The notes under the pieces: generated by a model
Database searches by the model: none
The model's input: the letters and a program-made list of their open reading frames with translations, nothing else
Told to the model about the DNA's origin: nothing
Position numbers and translations under genes: made by a program
Shown here: positions 1 through 5,496 of the stretch, piece after piece
Layout: every line of letters starts with the position of its first letter
How positions within the stretch are numbered: position 1 is the first letter of the stretch
Assembly: GCA_030652715.1 (NCBI GenBank)
Contig: JAUSQB010000083.1
Span: 1 to 5,496, forward strand
Reading direction: 5' to 3'
DNA: 5,496 nt
Source: Rugosibacter sp.
GTDB lineage: Bacteria > Pseudomonadota > Gammaproteobacteria > Burkholderiales > Rhodocyclaceae

Positions 1-232
1 CCGGCACCGGCACCGTACCTGCTGGCAATCGTGGCGCGGCAGCAGCATCCAGCGAAGCCATCGTCATAACGGGCACACCCGCCAGCAGCATCAGCGCCGC
101 GCGGCGGCGGGCTACCCGGCTACCGCGACTACGGCCGCGCCCGCCCTTGCCGTGGCCGCGCACAAACTCGGCGGCCGCCATCCAGGCGCCGCGCTCCCGA
201 TTAAAAATCAGCCGATAGATGCCGTGGTTCAT
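1..232 (-). CDS. TpsA-type two-partner secretion exoprotein, N-terminal fragment (filamentous haemagglutinin-like)
   Basis: Only the first 77 codons lie in the window; the rest is beyond the left edge. The product starts MNHGIYRLIFNRERGAWMAA, which matches the extended signal peptide region (ESPR, roughly MNxxYRxxWN...WxAxxE) of large type V secreted proteins. A second basic stretch follows (residues 27-44, rich in G and R), then a hydrophobic core (45-60) and an Ala-rich cleavage site near 62-66. The mature start (PRLPAGTVPVP) resembles the LPTGG-type opening of TPS domains that TpsB recognises. The ATG is fixed by a strong AAAGGAG (242-248) with 9-nt spacing. It lies 53 bp downstream of a tpsB gene on the same strand, so the two probably form one operon. 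Known of the family: ESPR proteins cross the inner membrane by Sec and the outer membrane through their TpsB partner. Whether the cargo is an adhesin, a haemolysin or a contact-dependent toxin cannot be told from this fragment. Confidence 0.85.
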   Translation of the reverse strand, partial: MNHGIYRLIFNRERGAWMAAAEFVRGHGKGGRGRSRGSRVARRRAALMLLAGVPVMTMASLDAAAAPRLPAGTVPVP

Positions 233-285
233 GTTCCGTTACTCCTTTGGGTTACGTGCTGACAACAACTAAACACACAACCCGA

Positions 286-1911
286 CTAAAAATCGTAGCC
301 AAAGCGCACATGCATGCTCGTGTCACCCTTGGCGGTGCGCAATACGCCATCGCTCGCCGCCGCACCGTCATACAGCGCGCGCGCCACATCCAGGCTAAAG
401 CGCAACCCGGTAGGGTCTTTCAAGCGCAAGCCAAAGCCGATGCTGCCCAGCTTGAAGCTCGACTCCTGCTCCGGCAAAGGCTCCTGCACGCGCAGTGACG
501 CCCAATCAACAAACCCGATGAGGCTGGCGTCAAGGCGACTCTCGCTGAACAAAACCGGGGTTTGCAGCTCCACCCGTGCGCGCAGGGCATCGTCGCCCTG
601 GCGCTCGGCATCCAGATACCCGCGTACCGAATCAACGCCGCCGGCGGAGAATTGCTCGTTGGAAATCAACGGCTGGCTGGCTGCCTGAGCATCGGCACGA
701 GTCAGCAAACTCCAGCCGCCACCGAAGCGCTGGTTACGCTGAATATCGCCGCGCAGCACGGCGAAATTGGACCGCGCGCCCGTCCGCTTGCAGGCGAACT
801 GATCGACTAGCACGCCATCGCAATCCACCTGCCGGTCAGACAAGCCGCGCAGCGCCCAGTTAGCCCCGACATTGAATTGCCACTGGGCGGCTTCCCCTTG
901 CACAAACCCTGAATATTGCACGCCAAACGGTATGTAGCGAATCGGCCGGCTCGTTGTGTCGGAGCCGAGCAGGTTGGCGGTCTCGTCAAAATCCTTGACA
1001 TCGAAACCCGCCGACAGGCTGTGCTGATAAGCGCCGCGACCGGGCAAGGGCTGCATCAAGCGCGCGCCCCAGGTGGTGCCCTTGCCGATCACCGTGCTGT
1101 CAGCCGCCGTTGCCAGATCGCTGTTCGAGCGCACGGCATAAAGCGCGAGCGTCGCTGAGCCCAAAGGCAGCGAATAGTTGCCGGTGAACACTTCGACCTC
1201 ATCGCGGTTGAGGGGCGACGTCTGGTATGAAAGGCCGATGCTGTGCTGCTTTTGCCACAAGTTGTCGTAACGCAGCGAGGCTTCCAGGCGCCGGGCGCTG
1301 GTATCCGGGCTTTGCTTGTTGTTAAGCTCCAGCGAGCCGTGCAGCGGCAGGGCGTCTTCCACTTTAAGCTCGGCTTCGACCATGCCGGGCGCCCGGCCGG
1401 GGCGCAGCAAGGGTGTCACGCGCCGGTCCGGCGTGCGCGACAATTGCGCCAACTGCGCTTGCACTTCAGGAAAATACGGCACCTCACCCGCCGCCAGCGC
1501 GGGGGCAGCGGCGCGAATCTCGCCGCGTGAGTAATAACGGTTATCGCTGACTTTAAGGCGCTCCACACGCCCTTCGATCGCGCGCAGCACTACTACGCCG
1601 TCCTCGATTTTCTGTTCGGGAATCTCCACCAGCACAGTCAGAAACCCGGTTTCATGGTAAGCCTGCTCCAGCGCTGCGCGTGCCTTTTCCACATCACCCA
1701 GCGCCCGCCCGGGGCCTAAATAGGGATAAACCGCCCGCTCGATCGCCAGCGCGGGCAACACTGTATTGCCATCAATCCGGTATTCCATGATGTCAAAAGC
1801 CTGCACCGGACGCGGCACGGCTTGATCGGCAGCAAACAGGAACGGCGCAAACAGCACGCAGGCAATAAAAACAGGAAGACGGCGCATGTCGGGATCAAAA
1901 AAGCAAGGCAT
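286..1911 (-). CDS. TpsB outer-membrane transporter, FhaC/ShlB family (two-partner secretion)
   Basis: This is an outer-membrane pore that recognises and translocates the TpsA protein encoded just downstream. Numbered from the chosen start (541 aa): a signal peptide with core at about 11-27, ending FLFA|ADQ; a first POTRA domain at about 42-115, opening YRIDGNTVLP; a second POTRA at about 118-185; then a 16-strand-type beta-barrel from about 190 to the end. The hallmark VRGY of loop L6 is at 429-432, a barrel-strand motif FVDW is at 467-470, and the chain ends FGYDF with the terminal Phe that Bam recognises. The length is typical of the family. The start is uncertain. ATG 1911 has a weak GAG 8 nt upstream. 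ATG 1887 gives a cleaner signal peptide (MRRLPVFIACVLFAPFLFA) but no visible ribosome binding site. A GTG at 1959 would extend the frame through a palindrome and is least likely. It is probably co-transcribed with tpsA. Confidence 0.93.
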   Translation of the reverse strand: MPCFFDPDMRRLPVFIACVLFAPFLFAADQAVPRPVQAFDIMEYRIDGNTVLPALAIERAVYPYLGPGRALGDVEKARAALEQAYHETGFLTVLVEIPEQKIEDGVVVLRAIEGRVERLKVSDNRYYSRGEIRAAAPALAAGEVPYFPEVQAQLAQLSRTPDRRVTPLLRPGRAPGMVEAELKVEDALPLHGSLELNNKQSPDTSARRLEASLRYDNLWQKQHSIGLSYQTSPLNRDEVEVFTGNYSLPLGSATLALYAVRSNSDLATAADSTVIGKGTTWGARLMQPLPGRGAYQHSLSAGFDVKDFDETANLLGSDTTSRPIRYIPFGVQYSGFVQGEAAQWQFNVGANWALRGLSDRQVDCDGVLVDQFACKRTGARSNFAVLRGDIQRNQRFGGGWSLLTRADAQAASQPLISNEQFSAGGVDSVRGYLDAERQGDDALRARVELQTPVLFSESRLDASLIGFVDWASLRVQEPLPEQESSFKLGSIGFGLRLKDPTGLRFSLDVARALYDGAAASDGVLRTAKGDTSMHVRFGYDF

Positions 1912-1942
1912 GGGGAATTCTCGATTTTTGCATGGCAACATT

Positions 1943-1956
1943 ACACAAGCTTGTGT
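1943..1956. promoter_or_regulatory. Perfect 14-bp palindrome upstream of tpsB (possible operator)
   Basis: ACACAAGCTTGTGT is a perfect inverted repeat lying 31 bp before the tpsB start chosen here. It falls just downstream of the best promoter-like sequence, so it would overlap the region around +4 to +17 of a transcript. A dimeric repressor site is one reading; a small 5'UTR hairpin is another. I found no second copy in the window. Confidence 0.35.
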
Positions 1957-1966
1957 CACAAGGCCG

Positions 1967-1995
1967 ATTAAATAGTCCTTTCAGCCCATGGATAA
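1967..1995 (-). promoter_or_regulatory. Candidate sigma70-type promoter for the tpsBA operon
   Basis: On the minus strand, TTATCC (1995-1990) and TTTAAT (1972-1967) are separated by 17 bp. The -10 matches the consensus at five of six positions and the -35 at only three. The site lies between the upstream terminator and tpsB, where a promoter is needed. The prediction rests on this weak match alone. Confidence 0.3.
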
Positions 1996-2027
1996 TCCCC
2001 CTGCACACTGGCACGGCGCGGAAGCGC

Positions 2028-2066
2028 AAAAAAAAAGCCCCCCGTGCAAAAAAACACGAGGGGCTT
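2028..2066 (-). terminator. Intrinsic terminator after the PstS-like gene
   Basis: Read on the minus strand, AAGCCCCTCGTG (2066-2055) pairs with CACGGGGGGCTT (2046-2035) over 12 bp with one G-U wobble, around a T-rich loop. A run of nine T follows directly (2036-2028, overlapping the stem base). This is a textbook Rho-independent terminator 67 bp past the stop codon at 2133, and it separates the binding-protein gene from tpsB. Confidence 0.9.
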
Positions 2067-2074
2067 GCCAACAC

Positions 2075-2110
2075 CTGCCAAACAGCGGGAGCATCCCCGC
2101 GGTTTGGCAG
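2075..2110 (-). repeat. Second hairpin between the PstS-like stop codon and its terminator
   Basis: CTGCCAAAC (2075-2083) and GTTTGGCAG (2102-2110) are perfect inverted arms of 9 bp. After one mismatch, the stem continues with GCGGG/CCCGC (2085-2089 and 2096-2100) around a 6-nt loop. There is no T-run directly after it, so it is not a terminator by itself. It may stabilise the 3' end of the mRNA or assist the terminator eight bases further on. A REP-like element is an alternative, but only one copy is seen here. Confidence 0.6.
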
Positions 2111-2132
2111 TTCTGCTATTACCGAACCAGGC

Positions 2133-3614
2133 TTAGAACAACTGCTGCAACGGTGCGCACATGTTGCCAAAACGCGTACCCTTGGCGACGTTAGCCGTCG
2201 TTGTTGGATCGTATTCCGGCGGCAAAGCAGCTACCCAAGGATTGGTATTGAAGCTTGGGCTGCCAGCGCGGGCGATAAAGAAGTCCGCGAAGGTTTTCTT
2301 CGTGCCAGCGAGGCTGTTGCGATACTGCATGGTGATTTCCGACGCGAACTCGTACTTGCCGTCGATCAGGTTAGCCTTGGAAGGATGCACGCCGTTACCC
2401 GTTGAAGCCGGGACAACCGCCGTGCCCGCATCGCTGTCGTAGTACATGCCAGCGCCGTCCATGGCACGGTAGCTCCAGCCATTGGCAGCGTTCGAGGACT
2501 TGCCCAGGCTATCCACGGAGAGCACGGCAATCGCGCCGTAGCCGCCGGTACCGAAGTCGGCTTTGTAGGACTTGCCTTCTTCATCCTTGAAGGTATGCAC
2601 GCCGCCACCAGATGCCTTGGCCATGCAGTCAGCCACGTTGCCCGAGGAAGAGTTCTCGAGCACGGTGTAGCCTTGGGACGGATCGATCACGAATGGATCG
2701 GCCGAGGTGCCCGAACCGGAGACAATGCCGCTGGCCGAATCACTCATGCGCGTCGGCTGGGTGTTGCCAGAGCCGGCGATCGAGCCAGTGGCGCAGGGGA
2801 AGTTGTTGAAGAACCAGTTGTAGCTGGTCTGGGTGCCCGAGCCGGGCACGCGGCGGCAAACCAGCACCTGAGTGCCGGCAGTCGGCGCCAGCGAGGGGTC
2901 GACCTGCGTCCAGTCACCAATGTTACCCGCGAGCAGGGCGCCGTAGGTGGCGCGGCTGATATAGGTGCTGGCGGGAATGACGTTGGTTACCGCCAGGCCC
3001 ATGGCGATGGTATTCACGCCCTTGACCGTCATGCCAGCCACTTCAGTGGGGGATAACTGGCTCGCGCCGAACTCGACGTTGAAGGGTGCCTTGAACATGG
3101 CGGGCGAGACATCGGAAACACCGAAGTCAGGCACCATTTCAGCGCCCGTGGGGGTGCCAACGCCAGGATCAGTTCCAACGACCGGGCATTTGTAGTTAAA
3201 GCTGCCAGTGGTGGCAACGCAATCCGCAGCGGCAACCTTCAGCACAGCCAGCGCCTCGCCGCGAGCGACGGGGTTCACACCGAACACCGAACCGCCGGTG
3301 GAACGCTTGATGAACAGCACTTTCTTGCCCGACAGCGTAGAGGGAATGGTTGAATCCACGGCGGTGGTTTTCATCGTGCCGAAAAAGGCGCGCTGCTGCT
3401 TGCCGTCGCCATTGTCGACGTAGGCAAACCAGTCAGTCCCCTTGGCGCCGGCGAACATGCCGGTAGCGATCTGCTCGAGGAAGTTATCCGGGGCCGAAGC
3501 GCCCGAGAGGTAAACGGTCAGCTCTGGCGCGTCAAAGGGGGCAAGAGCAAAAGCGGGAGCAGCAGCGCCAGCCAGGGCGAAGGCGCAGGCAGCGGCGAGT
3601 TTCTTGATCTTCAT
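2133..3614 (-). CDS. Secreted PstS-like (type II) periplasmic binding protein
   Basis: The 493-aa product begins with a clear Sec signal peptide (MKIKK, then an Ala-rich core, cleavage near AFA|LA at 21-24). The mature part shows PstS-type landmarks in order: a first strand with LSGASAPDNF (36-45), DFGVSDVSP (163-171), ISRATYGALLAGNIGDW (219-235, like the PstS helix ending GxIxxW), and RRVPGSGTQTSY (254-265) with the SGT ligand-loop motif. A later GGYGAIAVLS (357-366) resembles the second-lobe strand of the fold. It is longer than typical PstS and carries a Gly/Ser-rich insertion at about 277-305. Six cysteines (132, 143, 253, 274, 330, 486) in the mature chain suggest disulfides and a periplasmic or extracellular location. 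No lipobox is seen. No permease or ATPase gene is adjacent, so an ABC uptake role is not supported; phosphate binding is inferred from fold motifs only. The start is supported by AAAGGA about 8 nt upstream. Confidence 0.8.
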   Translation of the reverse strand: MKIKKLAAACAFALAGAAAPAFALAPFDAPELTVYLSGASAPDNFLEQIATGMFAGAKGTDWFAYVDNGDGKQQRAFFGTMKTTAVDSTIPSTLSGKKVLFIKRSTGGSVFGVNPVARGEALAVLKVAAADCVATTGSFNYKCPVVGTDPGVGTPTGAEMVPDFGVSDVSPAMFKAPFNVEFGASQLSPTEVAGMTVKGVNTIAMGLAVTNVIPASTYISRATYGALLAGNIGDWTQVDPSLAPTAGTQVLVCRRVPGSGTQTSYNWFFNNFPCATGSIAGSGNTQPTRMSDSASGIVSGSGTSADPFVIDPSQGYTVLENSSSGNVADCMAKASGGGVHTFKDEEGKSYKADFGTGGYGAIAVLSVDSLGKSSNAANGWSYRAMDGAGMYYDSDAGTAVVPASTGNGVHPSKANLIDGKYEFASEITMQYRNSLAGTKKTFADFFIARAGSPSFNTNPWVAALPPEYDPTTTANVAKGTRFGNMCAPLQQLF

Positions 3615-3641
3615 GGAAATAATCCTTTAGAAAAGTTGAGA

Positions 3642-3667
3642 AAAGAATGCAAAAGAACAATGCAAAA
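3642..3667. repeat. Two tandem 13-bp direct repeats in the leader of the PstS-like gene
   Basis: AAAGAATGCAAAA (3642-3654) is followed at once by GAACAATGCAAAA (3655-3667); the units share ATGCAAAA and are alike at 10 of 13 positions. They sit 28 bp upstream of the start codon, between it and the preceding terminator, in an AT-rich stretch that must also contain the gene's promoter if it has its own. A regulator binding site is possible, but simple A-rich sequence is an equally good explanation. Confidence 0.35.
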
Positions 3668-3680
3668 AAACTATCAGGAT

Positions 3681-3717
3681 AAAAATCCCGGTGCTAAAGC
3701 ATGGGAGCAGCACCGGG
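3681..3717 (-). terminator. Intrinsic terminator after the PEP-CTERM gene
   Basis: On the minus strand, CCCGGTGCT (3717-3709) pairs perfectly with AGCACCGGG (3695-3687) over 9 bp around a 13-nt loop. The stem is followed by A and TTTTT (3685-3681). It lies 23 bp beyond the stop at 3740 and 67 bp before the start of the PstS-like gene. The two genes are therefore likely to be separate transcription units, although read-through is possible because the T-run is short. Confidence 0.75.
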
Positions 3718-3739
3718 GTAATCAACCAGGCCTATATAT

Positions 3740-4591
3740 TCAGGCGCGGTTATTCAGGCGACGGCGAGCCATGAAGCCGAGCATGCCAAGGCCAGCCAGC
3801 ATCAGCGCGTACTCGGAAGGCTCGGGAATCGCGGCGACGGCGCCATAGCTCAGGTTGCCGTCGTTGGCCAGGGTCCACTGCATCGCGGTATTGGCATCAG
3901 CCATGTACTGCTGCTGCGTAACGGCGACGGTCGTATTACTCGTCGCGAACTTCTCGGACAACATGTAGAAATTCAGGCTCTCGCCAAGGCCAGCCGTTGT
4001 GGTGAAGTCCATCGGAGTAGTTGTCGTCCTGCCAGCAATGGTGTCACCCCACTTCGAAATATTGGCATCGGCACCCAGCAACACGGCCGAATCGCTCGTC
4101 GTCAGGAAGGGGTTGATGGCAGCGAGGTAAACGTCGGCAGTGCCACCCAGCGTACGGAAACCGGTGTATTGACCAGGACTAGCGATCGATGGGGCGGTGA
4201 TTAGTGCCCGATCGGTACCGCTGACATCGAACGCACCAATGTTCCACCGCAAACGCGAAGTATCGGTTGATGCGGCCAGGAAGGATTGCATGTTGGCGTC
4301 GGCACCAACCGAATAGATCGTGCCAAAACCCTGTTTGTCGGCGGCTAGAGGCACTGACGGATTGGTGATGGTGCCGCCCCAGTTGCTGATAGCGCCGCCG
4401 TTCAGCAGCGAACCAAGGTTAAGCACATAGGCGCGGTCGTCGGCCGTGCTGGCGTCATCGGCGCCAATGTCGTAGACGGTAAAGAACAACCCGCCATTAC
4501 CGCCCTGCGAGTTGACGATCTCTGCGGCGTTGGCTCCGGCCGAAGCGGCCAGTGCAACTGCGGCGGCCATTAATTTGAATTTCAATTTCAT
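3740..4591 (-). CDS. PEP-CTERM sorting-domain protein, exported, function unknown
   Basis: The 283-aa product has a Sec signal peptide (MKLKFKLMAAAVALAASAGA, cleavage near ANA|AE at 21-23). At the C-terminus it carries a PEP-CTERM signal: IPEPSEY at 255-261, a hydrophobic helix (about 261-274) and RRR at 276-278. In known systems, exosortase (EpsH/XrtA) recognises this tripartite tail, cleaves it and releases or anchors the protein at the surface, often alongside exopolysaccharide. The exosortase gene is usually elsewhere in the genome, and none is in this window. The middle (about 24-250) is rich in Ala, Gly, Thr and Asp, has no Cys and shows no catalytic motif I recognise, which is usual for this highly divergent class. 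The start is firm: AAGGAG lies 7 nt before the ATG. It has its own terminator downstream and a long gene-free region upstream. Confidence 0.9.
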   Translation of the reverse strand: MKLKFKLMAAAVALAASAGANAAEIVNSQGGNGGLFFTVYDIGADDASTADDRAYVLNLGSLLNGGAISNWGGTITNPSVPLAADKQGFGTIYSVGADANMQSFLAASTDTSRLRWNIGAFDVSGTDRALITAPSIASPGQYTGFRTLGGTADVYLAAINPFLTTSDSAVLLGADANISKWGDTIAGRTTTTPMDFTTTAGLGESLNFYMLSEKFATSNTTVAVTQQQYMADANTAMQWTLANDGNLSYGAVAAIPEPSEYALMLAGLGMLGFMARRRLNNRA

Positions 4592-4855
4592 GTGTTTCTC
4601 CTTAAAAAAGTCATGCTGCGGTTGAACGAAAAGGTTTCAGGCTTGTCAATACCCCTGTTGCGTTACTGCTCTGTTGCTGCTCTGCTACCGATACTGCAAA
4701 ATGCTTCCTTGAGGAAACGTGATCCACTTTAGGCGGGTGACGTTACGTGCTTGCTATCGGCTTTGCGTATCTGCGTAGTTCGTTTGCACTAGCTGCAAGT
4801 GGTCACCCCCTGCAACCCATAAAAACCTGATTCCCCACGCATTGGCGCACTTTAA
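4592..4855. other. Gene-free upstream region of the PEP-CTERM gene
   Basis: I find no convincing coding sequence on either strand here. For the PEP-CTERM gene, a perfect -35 hexamer TTGACA is present on the minus strand (4649-4644). The position 17 bp downstream reads only TTCAAC (4626-4621, three of six matches), so the promoter call is weak. No good sigma54 -24/-12 element was found, although some PEP-CTERM genes elsewhere are controlled by sigma54 with PrsR. A small inverted repeat TTCCT-TG-AGGAA is at 4705-4716 and another, TTGCA-N5-TGCAA, at 4784-4798. Confidence 0.4.
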
Positions 4856-4881
4856 GGTGGGTGGGTTACACGCTTTGTCGG
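4725..4881. repeat. Pair of degenerate direct repeats (4725-4760 and 4848-4881)
   Basis: Both copies begin CACTTTA, continue with a G-rich GGYGGGTG, then GTTAC, then GCTT and end CGG. They match at roughly 26 of 36 aligned positions with a few gaps. They lie in the same orientation about 120 bp apart, one inside the PEP-CTERM upstream region and one at its far end. The right copy contains GTGGGTTACACGCTT, which resembles a dispersed intergenic repeat family I recall from Betaproteobacteria. Duplicated regulator sites are the alternative. Confidence 0.35.
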
Positions 4882-5090
4882 TGCGCAAGGGAAAGAAGTG
4901 ACCCATTCGGACTATTGCGCATGGTCCGTATGGAAGCTGCCGATGCTCTCGGTGATCTGCCGCCGCACGGTGATACCCCTTTGCGACGGCTTGCCGCCAG
5001 TTGTCAGCGAAAACGCCGTGTCACCAGCGCCGACTTTTTTATTGACAGCACAAATCAACCCGCATCATCGGGAGACAACAGGCGCGCAGC

Positions 5091-5490
5091 ATGGCTGCAA
5101 CGGCCAACCGATGGCCGGATCTTTTGGCGACAGCGCGTGGACATGTTCCCTGCCCGCAAGTCCTTGCTGCACACTAGTGCATGGTCTTGTGCAGGAAATC
5201 GCGGCGAACATTGATGATGCGGAACTAGAGGCGTTTCGCACCCTCCGCGATCTCGAACTCTGGCTGTTCAAAATCCTCCGCCTGCCGCACTACCACCGCA
5301 GCCGCTCAACCTGCGTCAAGAATTGGAACGTGATCGACAAGATCCAGCGGGCGAAGCTGGCCGACACCTTTCACTCGACGATCAATGGCGAGGATTACGA
5401 CTTCTGCGGGCAGGTGCTGGCCGCCGTGTCACCATCCGCTACGGCGAAGAGAACTGCCCGCGAAGCGGAATCTCAGTTCTGCAAAGCTGA
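5091..5490 (+). pseudogene. Possible decayed or frame-disrupted gene at the right edge, unknown family
   Basis: I do not recognise the product. The clearest coding signal is one frame over about 5186-5430, with mostly G or C at third positions and a natural-looking protein (LVQEIAANIDDAELEAF, later WNVIDKIQRAKLADTFHS and INGEDYDFCGQVLAAV). The frame before it that looks most protein-like starts at ATG 5091 (MAATANRWPDLLATARGHV) and stops at TAG 5175-5177. The frame after it that looks best (VTIRYGEENCPRSG) ends at TGA 5488-5490. Each step is a shift of -1, as expected from single-base losses. The simpler alternative is an intact gene: the 5186-5430 frame has no stop from 4856 to the window end (213 codons), with possible starts at ATG 4943 (weak GGAAG upstream) or ATG 5111. 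I cannot decide between decay, assembly error and an intact gene running off the edge. Confidence 0.3.
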
Positions 5491-5496
5491 GCGTTT

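Noticed and set aside
286..863. Several overlapping open frames antisense or out of frame within tpsB
   Set aside because: tpsB is well supported through this stretch by barrel motifs and the terminal Phe; the others are shadow frames.
1957..1959. GTG as the start of tpsB, adding 16 residues
   Set aside because: It lacks a well-placed ribosome binding site, would put the palindrome inside the gene and would precede a normal signal peptide with an unrelated stretch.
1932..2405. Plus-strand open frame of 157 codons
   Set aside because: It crosses the terminator and both hairpins and runs antisense to tpsB and the PstS-like gene; it has no signs of a real protein.
2595..3056. Plus-strand open frame of 153 codons
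   Set aside because: It lies wholly antisense to the PstS-like gene, and its Ala/Gly/Arg/His-rich product is typical of the complement of a GC-rich gene.
4665..4700. TGCTCTG-like near-repeats suggesting a tandem array
   Set aside because: Only two irregular units are present, too few and too divergent to call a repeat array or CRISPR.
4665..4700. Possible sigma54 promoter (GG-N10-GC on the minus strand)
   Set aside because: The spacing fits, but the surrounding bases do not match TGGCAC or TTGCA, so the match is what chance would give.
5065..5271. Minus-strand open frame of 68 codons
   Set aside because: It is Ser/Arg-rich, low in hydrophobic residues and opposite the better-biased plus-strand frame.

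Overview
The window (5,496 bp, GC-rich) looks like a chromosomal segment of a Gram-negative bacterium, most likely a betaproteobacterium. Three features suggest this: an outer-membrane two-partner secretion pair, a PEP-CTERM protein whose C-terminal signal has the PEPSEYALMLAG form common in Betaproteobacteria, and high G/C use at third codon positions. No rRNA, tRNA, CRISPR array or intact insertion sequence was seen.

Layout, right to left along the minus strand, which carries all four confident genes: (i) 3740-4591, an exported PEP-CTERM protein with a strong ribosome binding site and its own intrinsic terminator (3681-3717); (ii) 2133-3614, a secreted PstS-like periplasmic binding protein of 493 aa followed by two hairpins (2075-2110, and 2028-2066 with a T-run); (iii) 286-1911, a TpsB transporter of the FhaC/ShlB family; (iv) 1-232, the N-terminus of its TpsA partner, with an extended signal peptide (ESPR), cut by the left edge of the window. 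A candidate promoter and a perfect 14-bp palindrome lie just upstream of tpsB.

All four products carry Sec-type signal sequences, so the locus is devoted to exported proteins. tpsB and tpsA clearly work together: TpsB sits in the outer membrane and passes TpsA to the surface. The binding protein and the PEP-CTERM protein are separated from them, and from each other, by terminators, so a shared role is only a guess from co-orientation.

The right end (4592-5496) has no confident gene. It holds about 260 bp of upstream region for the PEP-CTERM gene, with a pair of degenerate direct repeats. Beyond that is a plus-strand stretch whose best coding signal (about 5186-5430) runs off, or decays, towards the window edge and matches nothing I recognise.
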